Shown here: piece after piece, positions 21,875-33,749 of the stretch | Position numbering within the stretch: the stretch's first letter is position 1 | How the letters are laid out: the number at the start of each line of letters is the position of its first letter | NCBI GenBank assembly: GCA_951802425.1 | Contig: OX637798.1 | Coordinates: 2,480,001 to 2,544,000, forward strand | Length of the DNA stretch: 64,000 nt | Reading direction: 5' to 3' | Origin: Clavaria fumosa | Taxonomy: Eukaryota > Basidiomycota > Agaricomycetes > Agaricales > Clavariaceae | Position numbers and translations under genes: made by a program | The notes under the pieces: generated by a model | The model's input: the letters and a program-made list of their open reading frames with translations, nothing else | The model's database searches: none | Told to the model about the DNA's origin: nothing

Positions 21875-22139
21875 TGTTGAGTATGGGGGTTCGCCCATAT
21901 CGAGCAACATTACATAATATATATATCAACGGACGTTCGCGCCTTTTTACCTCAGTTCTCTCTCTCGAGACTGAGGTATGATTCTCTACTACACTCATTA
22001 TATTAGCCTAACTAATAGCCTGCCCTTAGACTTAGCTTACTGTCTTTACAGGCAAATACACCTAGTTCTCTCTCTCGAGACTGAGACTTAGCTTACTGTC
22101 TTTACAGTTTCACACTGCCGGATCAGACACCTCGCCATA
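21875..22139 (+). repeat. copia right LTR
   Basis: 265 bp, identical to the left LTR apart from one A/G difference. Preceded by GAGTGGGCG, a weak polypurine tract candidate. Confidence 0.93.
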
Positions 22140-22144
22140 CAATT

Positions 22145-23176
22145 ACCCTTCAATTGAGATGTGTTTGATTGCTCTCTCTCAACCTAGACATGGAATGTCC
22201 ATGTCAGGCATCGTGTCCCTCCTATTTTGTGCATCACTTTGAAGCACTACTCGTATCACATCATGTCCCAAAGGACACTCTCTCACAGCTTTCAGAGAAT
22301 TTCATTTTCATCTACCTCGTATTATCGCTATTCACGAGCCCGCCAAGTTCAGAGAAGGTCACAAATTACGTCAAGCCACTCTTCATTGCTATCACACGCT
22401 ATGCCACCGTCTTTCCCTTCTCTGAGGCGATCAACTTCTTCTACAGGCACGCCCGCAGCCAGCAGAACGAAGAGCTGCCGCATTCACAGCAGATGACGCT
22501 CTTCTGGGCTGGTCTGCGCGGAGCCGTCGGTGTCGCTCTGGCTGCGGGCTTCAAAGGGCCCAACGCGCAGACGCTCCGGACGACCGTGCTCATCGTCGTC
22601 GTGCTCACTGTCATCCTCTTTGGGGGGACGTCGGCGCAGATGCCCGAGATCCTCGGAATCCGCACGGGGATCGAGGGCAGGTAAGCGTCTAGCAACGAGG
22701 AGGACGGCGGCGATGGATGGAATCACCGTGGCACGCGCCTATGCAAACTTGGGCGATGGCGGCCCTACTTTGACGACGAGCCATCATATCTGACGCCCAG
22801 GAGACAGACGTTCCCACGCAGCGACCCTGCGCGGGTCAGCACTCACTACGGGTCGTACAACCATCACCATCAGCACGGGCATGCGCAGATGGTAAACCCA
22901 GGCGCGCTGTTCTCTGCTGTGTCGTCGGAGCCGTACGAGTCGGACAGGGAGGAGGTACTGCCGATGGCGCCGACGACGTCCGCTGGTGGTGGTAGTCGTG
23001 GGAACGGCGGCGAGGAGGGGCAGGGGCGGACGGCGGATGGGGAGCTCGTTGGGGGCGAGGACGGCCAGTGGTTCCAAGCGCTTGACGAGCCGTATCCGCT
23101 GCCAATCTTCTCGAACGCGACGGCGAGCCGGACGTTCCACGCGTGCAAGGCACGGATGTGGGGGCAGGGGATGTAG
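22145..23176 (+). pseudogene. NHE 3' fragment 2 (upstream of copy C)
   Basis: Longer NHE remnant. It begins with SGIVSLLFC, then a one-base loss before TLKHYSYHIMSQ, then LSENFIFIYLVLSLFT, VKPLFIAITRYATVFPFSEA, FFYRHARSQQNEELPHS, FWAGLRGAVGVALAAGFKGP (transmembrane Arg kept) and LIVVVLTVILFGG. It reaches IEGR followed by an in-frame TAA at 22681-22683. The frame is open again to the natural-looking end (GRWRPYFDDE ... LPIFSNATASRTFHACKARM ... TAG at 23174). The N-terminal two thirds of the transporter are absent; the copia element lies directly upstream. Non-functional. Confidence 0.82.
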
Positions 23177-23804
23177 GGGGGGGGGTTGGGCACTCCGATC
23201 GAGAGCGAAGGCGAGGAAAGGGGCGCGGAGGTAGATTTAGGAGGGGCTGGGGCGTAACGGTGGTGAGCGCCGGGATGGGAATGCGGTCAGCGTCACGGGC
23301 TCTGCGCTGCCCCTTGAGACTGTAGAGAGCCGTATGGAGCGAGGATTTTCGAGCCCAAAACTGAGGGCGACTCCACTTGATGGGCAGAGCAACGGCAACA
23401 GCAGAGATAGGTTGTTGTAATATTTACACGCGGTTAGCTTCGGGCTGCCTAGTCTGCTGTCTTATTTTTCTCTCTTGTCCGTAAACATTGCATATTCATA
23501 TTTGATCAGGATTACATCCAGGTCAAAGGTGAGAATGATACGGCTGGGCACTGGGAACGGACAGAAGACCAAAATCAATATATAAAGGAACAGCATCACA
23601 GAGATGGACGAGGTATACCGCGTTGTAAGGTTGACTATCATGAGCGAGTAGCGATACATATAAAAGTATGAAATCAGACAAGAGATGAAAGTGACAAAGA
23701 TGGGGAGAGGCCGAACGACGAACAAGCATAGATTACGCACCATTACAAGGCGAGCGCTTGAGACAAAGCCATAAGCGAGATGGAAGGGGTGGGCGATAGT
23801 TAGA
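23177..23804. other. spacer between NHE 2 and Galpha 3' fragment
   Basis: Convergent NHE and Galpha 3' flanks; no gene seen. The right part (from about 23500) is homologous to the 3' flank of the full-length Galpha pseudogenes, which shows that the two kinds of Galpha piece share an ancestor. Confidence 0.5.
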
Positions 23805-24260
23805 TTACAGTAACTCTGTGTGGCGCAGATAGTCTCGCAATATGATTCCTTCAACTGAAGAAAACAGGCAGTCAGTCACGAGTTTGCTGTAAACAGGGTG
23901 CGGAAGGGGAGGGGGTAGTGAAAAGAGGTTTACTGATGGCAAAAATGATCGTCGCAATTTCCGTACGCTGTGCGCGCAGATACAATCAACGCGGAATCAG
24001 CTAAATGTCAATGCGCACGATGGTGGAAGTAACGTGGAAGTAACGTGGAAGAAGGAGAATAGTTCGGGGGAGTGTTTCCGGTATATCTTCCTGAAAAATC
24101 GTCATGTCAGAGGAAGATAATAGGGCAAAAAGAGAAAGAAGAAGTGTTGAGGAGGACCATCTGCGTGCGCGCGAGCAAGGGGCTCGTGCACACCACATTC
24201 CACAGCCGGTAGCTGTCCACGTTCGGGTTTTCCACGAGCTTCTGGGGGACGTGGTTTGGG
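23805..24260 (-). pseudogene. Galpha 3' fragment upstream of copy C
   Basis: C-terminal exons only. From the 5' side: QKLVENPNVDSYRLWNVVC, TSPLLARTQMVLLN (just before the NKxD motif, which is lost), TIFQEDIPETLPRTILLLPR, YFHVTSTI, TEIATIIFA, and a last exon EGIILRDYLRHTELL with TAA at 23805-23807. This is a second Galpha subtype compared with the pseudogene after each NLR gene. Its 5' side ends at the conserved NLR 5' flank about 165 bp from the copy C start codon. Non-functional. Confidence 0.75.
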
Positions 24261-24407
24261 GGAGGGCGCGAAGGTAGATTCCCGCTTCTGACATTGCAGG
24301 TCGGCGTCACATGACACCAGAACCGGAATTGACCGCCATATCGATAAGCATCGTCGATAAGCGTCGTCGCAAACTTGCATCTTTCGTCGACACTACTAGT
24401 ATCAATC
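24240..24407 (+). promoter_or_regulatory. conserved 5' flank of copy C
   Basis: Same block as upstream of B. GTCACATGAC at 24306-24315 and two GATAAG sites (24343-24348 and 24356-24361), because the unit ATCGATAAGCATCGTCGATAAG is extended here. ATG at 24408. Confidence 0.5.
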
Positions 24408-27400
24408 ATGCGCAAAGCTGTTGACACCACCCTGGCGAAGCTAAAGTCGTCTACAGGACCTCATTCTCTTGCCTTCATTAGCCTTCAGAATGCTCTTGCA
24501 CTTCTCAAGGAGGTTGCGGGGAAGTCGGGTGTACCAGGACTGCAGGAAGGTATCAAAGGATTGGTGGTTCTCCTTGATGCCATTGAAGTGCGTGAAACAT
24601 CTCATTGACCGTCCCGTCGCATTGCTCGCTAACCATCCACACAGAAAACCTCGCAGAATAGCAGTGACTTGGAATCACTCGACCGCCGCATTCGAAACTT
24701 GCATTTAATGCTGCAAGAGGCATCCGATGGGGGGACCCTGCCTACAGCAATGACTGACCGTATCAACCATTTGTCTGAGTGAGTCACCATCCCTCTATAC
24801 AATGGTTTGTTGATCTCAACCTTGAATGGCAGATCATGGAAATCTGTTGGCGAGCAGGCACAACATATGATCATGCGCAACCACTTGAAGCGTTTCCTCA
24901 CTCGCAACCGTGATACTGTTGGGATTATGGGCCTCATCTCTGCTATCAATGACTCAATCCAACAATTTCTTGTAAGTAGATGGTTTGTACCTTTCGGACA
25001 CCGTGATTGAGCTGTGGCTACCCCAAGGTTGAAATTACACTTGTCAATGCTCAAAAGACCCTTGCCATTGAGTCCGCACTTGGAGTAAGCTCATGAATGA
25101 TAAATTGGCATAGTTGTACAGATATGACTGACTCATTGCTAGGAACATGCTGCCCGAGTTGAGGAACATGCTGCCCGAGTTGAGGAACATGCTGCCCAAG
25201 CTGAGGCTAGCTTTCAGGTTTGTCTCTTCTTGTTGGTGTCCTTGTCCTGTTTACCATATGATTAATTTATCAGGAAATCAAGACAAAGCTCAATGACTAC
25301 AGTATGGTTTATTCATGATTTGATTCAGTGCTTGACTTATGTTTGGTCTGCAGCTGGTCTCAATCTGCCCCATGCTGCCACTGCTGGCTTCGACTGCAAT
25401 AATAAGCTAGTCCCATGTCTTGATGGCACTCGGAAACAGATTCTTGATGAGCTATATCAATGGATTGGTCATGACATCGAAGACCTCTCCCAGGAGGGCA
25501 TACTCACATCTTCTGACCATTTATGTGTCATGGGGACTCGGCAGATATTTTGGATCAATGGTGTAGCTGGGAGTGGGAAGACTACAATTGCTTACACTGC
25601 TGCAGAGTTCTGTGAGGACAAAGGAATGCTTGCTGCGAGCTTCTTCTGCTCCAGGGATAATGCTGATTGCAGCAACCTTAATTTGGTTTTCACCACCATT
25701 GCACATCAATTAGGACAGTTTTGTCCAGAGTTCAAGGCTGGTCTTGCAGAAGTGGTCAGGTTAAATCCTGATGTTGTCTATTCCAATGTCTCCTATCAGT
25801 TGAAAAGGATGATTGTCAAACCATTGCTTGCTGTGAGGAATAAATTTCCTCAAGGTTTAGTGGTGATTGATGCTTTAGATGAATGCAAGGATGACAATTC
25901 CACATCCACTATTCTGGCATCTTTGTCTCAACACATTGACAAGTTGTCCCCATTGCAATTCCTCATCACCAGTAGACCTATTCTCCAGATCAGTGGAGCT
26001 TTTCAACATCCACATCTCATCAATGCAACCAGGCCACTGATTCTTCATCAAGTCAAATTGGATGTCATTAAAAGTGATATCCAGTGTTATCTGAAATGGC
26101 ACCTTGGTGCTATCAAGCAGAAATATCACATTCCTGGTACCTGGCCAACTTCAAGAGATGTTGAAGACTTGACCAATATGTCTTCAGGCCTTTTCATATT
26201 TGCTGCTACTGCAGCAAGGTTCATTGATGCTGCTGATCCCAGGGGGCAATTGAAGATACTTTTGAACAAAAAGTCTATTACTGGCTTCTCTCCTCTGCAG
26301 CATCTGGATCAGTTATACTCCCAAGTGCTCAACACTGCATTCCCAGATATTTCTGATCAACTTGGAGCCAAATTGCAATTGATTCTAGGTGCCATTGTCA
26401 CCCTTCAGGATCCTCTCCCTTCAGATCAATTGGAGGATCTACTTGACTGTGATGTTCTTGGTTATCTTCAGCAGTTACAGGCAATCATCACCCTTCCAAA
26501 TGATGGTGTTGGAGTTATTAGATTGATCCACCCATCATTCTTTGATTTCATTGTGGATCCTACCAGGTGCCATGATGAGCAGTTTAGAACCAATCTTGAA
26601 GTGCAACACACCATCATGGCAGAGAAATGCTTGACCATGATGAGAAGGCTAAAGAAGGATATTTGTGGCATAAGAGATCCCACCAAATTCAACCATGAGG
26701 TTCCAGATCTCTCAGAGATGATATCCAATCACATTTCATGCAGCCTGCAGTATGCATGTAGATATTGGGGTGTGCATGTTTGCAGTGGCAAGCTTTCAAG
26801 TAATGTGATGAAGCTTCTGGAGGATTTCTGCTCAAAACATTTATTACACTGGATAGAAGTCTGCAGCCTTCTTGGGCATCTGAGAAATGCATTGCAAATG
26901 TTGGCATCTGTGCATGCCTGTCTTGCAGTAAGTCCATATCCTTGTCAGTTGAGGTTGTCAAAACTAACATGTAATCCTTTCTGCAGATCAGGAAAGATGT
27001 GCATATAACAGTCTCAGCACTGTTATATGATGGTCAAAGATTGATTCAAGAGTTCTTTCCAGCCATCAGTGTATCTGCCTGGCAGGTGTATTTGACAGCT
27101 TTGCCCTTCACCCCAACTGGCACTGAATTATACAAAACCTATCATAAGCAGATGGAGGGTGCAGTGATAGTGCAATGGGGATTACCAAAACAATGGAGTG
27201 CATGTATACAGGTCATGGAGGGCCATTCTGGTTGTGTCACCTCAGTGTCGTTGTCTCCAGATGGCACAAGGATAATCTCAGGATCTGATGACAAGACTGT
27301 GAGAGTATGGGATGCAGTCACTGGTGCTCATCTGCAGACACTCAAGGGCCATTTTGATGAGGTCACATCAGTATCATTCTCTCCAGATGGCACAAGGATA

Positions 27401-28963
27401 GTTTCAGGGTCTATTGACAATACAGTGAGAGTGTGGGATGCAGGCACTGGTGCTCATCTGCAGACACTTGAGGGCCAGTCTCATTGGGTCACATCAGTGT
27501 CATTCTCTCCAGATGGCACAAGGATAGTTTCAGGATCTATTGACAAGACAGTGAGAGTGTGGGATACAGTCACTGGTGCTCATCTGCAGACACTTGAGAG
27601 CCATTCTAATGGTGTCTCATCAGTGTCATTCTCTTCAGATGGCACAAGGATTGTTTCAGGGATATATGACAAGACAGTGGGAGTGTGGGATACAGTCACT
27701 GGTGCTCATCTGCAGACACTTGAGGGCCATTCTCATTGGGTCACATCAGTGTCATTCTCTCCAGATGGCACAAAAATAGTTTCAGGGTCTGAAGACAGGA
27801 CAGTGAGAGTGTGGGATACAGTCACTGGTGCTCATCTGCAGACACTTGAGGGCCATTCTAATGGTGTCACATCAGTGTCATTCTCTTCAGATGGCACAAG
27901 GATTGTTTCAGGGTCTTATGACAAGACAGTGAGAGTGTGGGATACAGTCACTGGTGCTCATCTGCAGACACTTGAGGGCCATTCTAATGGTGTCACATCA
28001 GTGTCATTCTCTCCAGATGGCACAAAAATAGTTTCAGGGTCTGATGACAGGACAGTGAGAGTGTGGGATACAGTCACTGGTGCTCATCTGCAGACACTTG
28101 AGGGCTATTTTGATGAGGTCACATCAGTGTCATTCTCTCCAGATGGCACAAGGATAGTTTCAGGGTCTGACACAGTGAGAGTGTGGGATGCAGTCACTGG
28201 CACTCATCTGCAGACACTTGATGGCTATTCTGAGTGGGTCAGTTCAGTGTCATTCTCTCCAGATGGCACAAGGATAGTTTTAGGGTCTTATGACAAGACA
28301 GTGGGAGTGTGGGATACAGTCACTGGTGCTCATCTGAAGACACTTGAAGGCCATTTTGCTGAGGTCACATCAGTGTCATTCTCTCCAGATGGCACAAGGA
28401 TAGTTTCAGGGTCTGGTGACAAGACAGTAAGAGTGTGGGATTCAGTCACTGGTGCTCATCTGAAGACACTTAAAGGCCATTCTAAGTGGGTCAGATCAGT
28501 GTCATTCTCTCCAGATGGCACAAGGATAGTTTCAGGGTCCTATGACAAGACAGTGAGAGTGTGGGATGCAGTCACTGGTGCTCATCTGCAAACACTTGAG
28601 GGCCATTTTGGTTGGGTCATGTCAGTGTCATTCTCTCCAGATGGCACAAGGATTGTTTCAGGGTCTGATGATAAGACAGTGAGAATATGGGATGCAGGAA
28701 CTGGGGTCCTTCACATCATTCACTGTGATTCAAACAAGGGGAGGTCATGGCCATACCTCATCAATAATGGGTGGATATCCACTTCTTTCACAAGGCATAA
28801 GCTTTGTTGGATTCCTGTAACTTATCGTAACATATGTGCATCCACTATTGATCAAGTGGCAGGGGTCACACCCCAGAATTCCATCATTTCCCTCCAATTC
28901 ACTGCCTTGCATTCCTACCTCCATACACAGTTTCAAATACCTCTTCCTTCATATCATTCTTAG
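24408..28963 (+). CDS. NACHT-WD40 NLR-like protein, copy C (12 WD40 repeats)
   Basis: Exons 24408-24587, 24645-24778, 24833-24971, 25028-25084, 25143-25217, 25274-25301, 25354-26927 and 26987-28963; 1387 residues, intact. Same domain order as copy B: N-terminal helical domain, three heptads, NACHT (GVAGSGKTT, LVVIDALDE), 12 WD40 repeats and GWIST..LCWIPV tail. Exon 4 has 19 codons (as in A) against 12 in B, D, E and F, a 21-bp in-frame difference. From exon 3 to the stop I count about a dozen differences from copy A. Eight of these fall between 26516 and 26606, where C reads like copy B (TRCHDEQFR ... LEVQHT in place of TRCYDEQFR ... LEEQHT). Probably functional. Confidence 0.93.
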
Positions 28964-30854
28964 CTCTTGTCCATGGGATCCCCCACCAAGCACAGTCCCA
29001 GGGGTGTGAAGATGGTGAAATGAGGAAAAAAATGACTTGAATCAAAATGTGTACTCAAATCTTAGTGAGAGGATTTGCATAACAGCCTCAGTCATTTCTT
29101 TTGTATGTCAGAGGTTTGAATAATAATCAGAGCTGCCAAACTGCTTCAGGAAGCCTTGTGCCATTGGTTCCAAGTCCATAAGCACAGCACTTCCCATCAT
29201 CAAATATGTAGCCCCCAGAGACTTTATTTTTTCATGCAACATGCTTAGGCAAGAAGATATTCAGGTATTGTTAGAAAGCCATGCCCCAATTGGTTGAAGC
29301 AAGAATGTTATGATAGCACCATCATACTAACAAGTTTACCTCAAGAGAGACAAAGCTGATAATGAGCAGAGGCAAAGCTGACAACAGACAAAGTGATGCT
29401 GACAACAGACAAAGTGATGCTGATGTACAGAGAAGGAAAAATACACTTCATGCTAAACAATGAAGAGACATATTTTGATCAAGATTACATCCAGGTCAGA
29501 AGATAATGATAGATACAGCTGGTCACTGCAGGAACGGAAAGAAGGCCAAAACAAAACAAAAAAAAGGAAGAAAAAAAATTTAACCGAGACAACACTGTTG
29601 AGATGCACGAGGGGAGGCGTTCCGCACTGACGACTATCATGAGCGAGTAGCGGTAGATACAAAAAAAAACAAGAAAAGGGGGAGAGGGTAAAGGTGGGGA
29701 GAGGCTGAATGGCTGAATGGCGAAAAAAGAATAGATTATGGACTATTACAAGGCGAGCGCTTGAGACAAAGCCGCGAAATGAGAGGGCGGGGGCGTTTAC
29801 ATTAGTTCCGTGTGGCGCAGATGGTCTCGCAGTATGATCTCTTCGACTAAGGGAAGGTGAGTGGTTGGTTAGTCACAAGCTCACTGCAGACAGGGTGCGA
29901 ATGGGGAGGGGAGACCAGAGGGGGCTTATCAGTGCCCAGGTTGACCGCCGTGGATTCCGTATCCTGTGCGCACAGATACCATCAATGCGGAATGGGTAAA
30001 ACGAAGGCCAATACGTACGATGACTGAAGTAAGGTGAAAGAAGAAGGGGCGTGGCCCGGGGGAGTGTTTCCGTTGTATCTCCCTGAAGTGCTGCTGGAAG
30101 CAACCATCAGACAACAACGAAATAGGATAGAACGAAACGAACACTTGGTCGCAGTACGCGGGTCGTTCTTCCGATCGCCAAAGCTGGGCACGCTGTCCCT
30201 GATGCGGACGCCGCGGCGCAGCATCGAGTCGAGGATGTCGCACTTGTTGAGGAAGAGGATCATCTGCGTGTGCGCGAGCCACTTGAACGAACACACCGCC
30301 TACCACAGCAGGTATCTGTCCTTGAGCCGGTTCACGCGTCGGTCCTCCTTGAGCTTCCCGTCGAAGCACGAGATGGGCGCGAGGAAGATGATCGCGTTCA
30401 TGTCGTCGAAGGAGGAGTACAATGCCGCGCGCTGTGTGAAGACGTGGTCAGTCGGCCTTGAGTATAAATGGTACGCACGGATGACTGGGTCCCACATCGT
30501 ACATGAGCCACTCCTGCGACCTGTATCGATTCAACGGAGGGGCGGTCAGAATGAAAGCCGCTTTCAAAGGGAGGGGCGGGGGAAATGAAGAGAATGGAAC
30601 GCACCGTGGTCAAACACGAATTTGTACTCCTGCACGCCAAGCGTGCGCAGACGGGCTCGAATGACATCTGCGTCCGTCGGCTGGTAGTGGCGCGTGGCGG
30701 CTCGCTCGACGTCGTTCAGGAAGCTGCGCGGGGGCAAAGCGGGTCAGCACGTAGCACAGCAACGAAAGAGCAATAATAATAATAAAGCAATAGTCCTGAC
30801 CACCAGGTCGATACGCATAATCCTGGGGTCTCCTCAAGCCTGACGTTCCGCTTG
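24892..30854 (+). repeat. segmental duplication of 1-5965 (A unit copied as C unit)
   Basis: Bases 1-5965 and 24892-30854 are near-identical through the NLR gene, its 3' flank and the 3' half of the Galpha pseudogene, with a few small indels. The relation continues from B's to D's 5' flank at offset 25,078, so the duplicated block held at least the A-B gene pair. Confidence 0.88.
28964..29796. other. spacer after copy C
   Basis: Counterpart of 4073-4907, including the doubled 21-bp unit near 29377-29418. NLR and Galpha 3' flanks; no gene seen. Confidence 0.55.
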
Positions 30855-31669
30855 GCCAGAGCAGACCGCAACATAGGATCCTCCCATATCGCCTTCATGT
30901 CGTCCGCGCACGACGCAATGACTTCCGTGATGTCGTTCAGTTCTGCGCCCCAACCGCGCCTCGCAACGCGGGGGTCGGCTGCTGTGCCTCTCCCGTAGCA
31001 GCAGCCGCAGCGGCGGCGGCCCGCCCACAGCGGAAGCGGTCCAGCGCGGTCTTCCACCCGTTGCGCGAGTTGATCAAGAACTCTCGCTGCTGCTGCACGC
31101 CGAACGCCGCGACGGTCGCGGGGCTCGTGTCCGCATCGTCGAACGGAGCGGCGGTCGTGATGAAGGTGGAGTGCACCTCGCTCGCGGCGGCGCCGAGACG
31201 CCGATCTAGGTCCGTCTGGACGCGTGCGACGAGAGACGCCGGGTGTGGGCGGCAGAGGAGGAGGGGAGAGAGGGCGTGGAGGTTTTGGAGCGCCTGGCTA
31301 TTTCGTCGGAGAGGAGGTCGAACACGGTGTTGAAATTGCGGACGTGGTTGAGCTGGATGACGGCGCGCCATGAGGCGCGTTCTTCCTGCTATTCACGGCG
31401 GGCGTAGGTGATCAGCATGTGGAAAAGTGGGTTGATAATGGGTGTGAGAGAAATAATAAGACCCACTGCTCTCGTTTTGTCCCAGGAGGAGGACTTTGAC
31501 GGGGCGCTGAGCGCTGCCTTCTCCTGGCGGATCTACTCGTCGATGTCCTCGCTGAAGCGGCGGGCGTGGGACTCGGCGAACTCGCGCGCCTCGCGCTGTG
31601 CGGGCGTCTCGTCGCACGGGGGAGCGAGGGCAACGGCGAAGGGGGGCCGTCGTCACTGATGCGCGGCAT
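29797..31669 (-). pseudogene. Galpha subunit pseudogene 3 (after copy C)
   Basis: As pseudogene 1: ATG at 31669, TAG in the N-terminal helix (31533-31535), TAG for Trp in ARREW (31389-31391), no GKS microexon, end EEIILRDHLRHTELM at 29797. NKxD reads FLNKCD (intact). The middle (about 30800-31390) is unlike pseudogene 1 but near-identical to pseudogene 5. There the helical domain is continuous across DTSPATVAAFGVQQQREF, a stretch shortened in copies 1, 2, 4 and 6. Non-functional. Confidence 0.84.
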
Positions 31670-32239
31670 GTCTTGGACGGGAATTCTGAGTGGATGGATG
31701 GGGGAAGGACGGGGAAAGGGACGTGAGACGGACGGGTGCGATGACGTGGACAAGTGCTGAACGCTGAGGCGGGAGATGGGTGTCGGAGGTGGGGAAGAGG
31801 GAGGAGGAGGAGAAGGAGGAGGGAGCTGTGAGCATCGTAGGTTTAAAAAGAGGACAGAAATTTCGTAATCGAATCGTCGAATGAAATCCCTCCCAAACTG
31901 GAGGTGAATCATCGATCGGAGAAACGAGTACTTCGCATTCGACCGAGATTTGATGAGTATCGATGACATCATCGTCGGGTCACAACATTGCACCATGACC
32001 GCGATGAGTTATATGACCAATTTCTCAATCACACACAGAGAAAGAGATAGTTCTATTCCAATCTCAGACTGGCTGGATCTCAGCCTCGAGACCGGTCATC
32101 TCGAACCGAGCTCAAGATCGGTCATCTCGAACCAAGTCGAGATTTGCAACTCTGAACACTTCTGGTGACACTTTCCCTTAGCCATCCATCGACATTGTAG
32201 TGTACCTTCTCAGCTGTCTTTCATCGACTCGTCTGGAAG
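31670..32239. promoter_or_regulatory. divergent spacer between Galpha 3 and NHE 3
   Basis: No gene. Contains ATCGATGACATCATCG near 31958 (CRE-like TGACATCA), a purine-rich stretch near 31795-31830, and a tandemly doubled CTCGA..CGGTCATCTCGAACC segment around 32083-32132. Confidence 0.4.
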
Positions 32240-32972
32240 CTTATTTATTTATTCCCTTCTCTGAAGCGATCAACTTCTTTTACAGGCACGCCTGAGGCCA
32301 ACAGAACGAAGAGCTGCCGCATTCACAGCAGATGGCACTCTTCTGGGCCGGTCTGCGCGGCGCCGTCGGTGTCACTCTGGATGCAGGCTTCAAAGGGCCC
32401 AACGGGCAGAGGCTCCGGACGACCGTGCTCATCGTCGTCGTGCTCGCTGTCATCTTCTTTGGCGGGACTTGGGTATGGATGCTCTAGATCCTCAGAATCC
32501 GCACGGAGGTCGAGGGCGAGGGCGTGTCCAGCAGCGAGGAGGAGGACGGCGGCGATGGGTGGAATCACCGAAGCACGCGCCTAAGCAGACTTGGACGATG
32601 GCGGCTCTATTTTGACGACGAGCTGCGTATCTGACGCGTAGGAGACAGATGTTCCCACGCGGCGACCCTGCACGCACTACGCGACGTACAACCGTCAGCA
32701 CGGGACGCGCAGATGCTAAACCCAGGCGTACTGTTCTCTGCCGCGTCGTCGGAGTCATACAAGTCGGACAGGGAGGAGGTACTGCCGATGGCGCCGACGA
32801 AGTCCGCTGGTGGTGGTAGTGGTAGTCGTGGGAACGGCGAGGAGGGCCAGGGGTGGACGGCGGATGGGGAACTCGTTGGGGGTGGGGATGGCCGGTGGTT
32901 CCAGACACTTAAGGAGCGGTATCTGCTGCCCATCTTCTCGAACGCGACGGCAAGCCAGACCTTCCACGCGCG
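32240..32972 (+). pseudogene. NHE 3' fragment 3 (upstream of copy D)
   Basis: Counterpart of NHE 1. Begins in PFSEAINFFYRHA, then a TGA stop within RHA*GQQNEE. FWAGLRGAVGVTLDAGFKGP and LIVVVLAVIFFGGTW follow, then a TAG after WML. The tail SAASSESYKSDREEVLPMAP and LLPIFSNATASQTFHARK lies in a later frame. Multiple stops; non-functional. Confidence 0.78.
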
Positions 32973-33004
32973 TAAGGTGCGGCGGACTGCGTCAGGCGTT
33001 GCGG

Positions 33005-33635
33005 CTGCTGCTCGAATTCGCAGCAGCGGTACAAGACGCAACTTCAGGAGACAGTGTTTTTCAGCGAAGTTCTGCTGCTGCTGCTGCTGCTGGGGTTGGT
33101 ATAGTTGTAGCGAGGCGCGCCGGGAGACGTCGCTCCCGTTGGCGGCGGCGGCAGAGGAGGGGTGACTCTGACGCTGGGCAGGCGGAGGTCGGCCGGGGAG
33201 AGACCGGAGGGGCTTCGGAGAGCCGAGCCATTTCGTCGGAGAGGATTTCGAGAGAGGTGTTGACGTTGCGGTTGAGATTGAGCTGGATGACGGTGCGCCA
33301 CGAGTCGCGTGCCTCATGCCATTCGCGGCGGGCGTAGGTAATTTCGAAGTCTGCGATGTGTGCGTGTGATAGAGGTTCCATGAGCGATAGCATTGGAATC
33401 AACGAGCGTCAGAGGTGGGATCAGCGAGCGTCAAGGGATGAGCGGCTCACTTTTGACGATGGTAGATTGGCCTGGTACACGTCGTCTAATCAGCATTAGG
33501 GTTGAAGATGGATGGAAGTGTGGGGAGAGAGGAAGGGGGGGAAAATTTACGCACCGCTTTCAGGAGGACGTTTGTGGGGTGCCCCCCACATCTCAGCTCC
33601 TCGTCTTGGCGAATCTGCCTGCCGATCTTGTCACT
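33005..33635 (-). pseudogene. Galpha 5' fragment upstream of copy D
   Basis: Same truncated structure as 7920-8530: exon-1 remnant, microexon reading GQSTIVK (Lys to Gln in the P-loop), FEITYARREWHEARDSWRTV, poly-Gln (CAG run near 33070-33090) and LLKLRLVPLLRI, fused to the inverted NHE tail. The shared breakpoints show that it was copied together with the NLR gene. Confidence 0.73.
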
Positions 33636-33650
33636 AAAGTGGCAAGCGTT

Positions 33651-33741
33651 GGGGGGACGGGGAGCTCGTACGGCCAGTGGTTCCAGGCGCTTGACAAACG
33701 GTACATGCTGCCCATCGTCTCGAAGGCGACGGCGAGTTGGG
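33651..33741 (+). pseudogene. second NHE tail fragment upstream of copy D
   Basis: Reads GTGSSYGQWFQALDKRYMLP then IVSKATAS; counterpart of the piece upstream of B, lacking its last residues. Confidence 0.6.
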
Positions 33742-33749
33742 GGGGGGAC

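Larger units (their letters stand above)
17215..22139 (+). mobile_element. Ty1/copia LTR retrotransposon, complete and young
   Basis: 4,925 bp with two 265-bp LTRs that differ at one position (A at 17271, G at 21931), a 5-bp target duplication, a primer-binding site just inside the left LTR and one open gag-pol frame. The order protease, integrase, RT, RNase H defines Ty1/copia. It interrupts the Galpha-NHE spacer between NLR copies B and C. The near-identical LTRs and open frame imply a recent insertion, later than the A-B/C-D duplication. Confidence 0.96.

Noticed and set aside
22679..22694. Micro-intron to explain the TAA in NHE 2 (GTAAGC..TAG)
   Set aside because: It would be only about 12 nt, too short for splicing; a premature stop is simpler.
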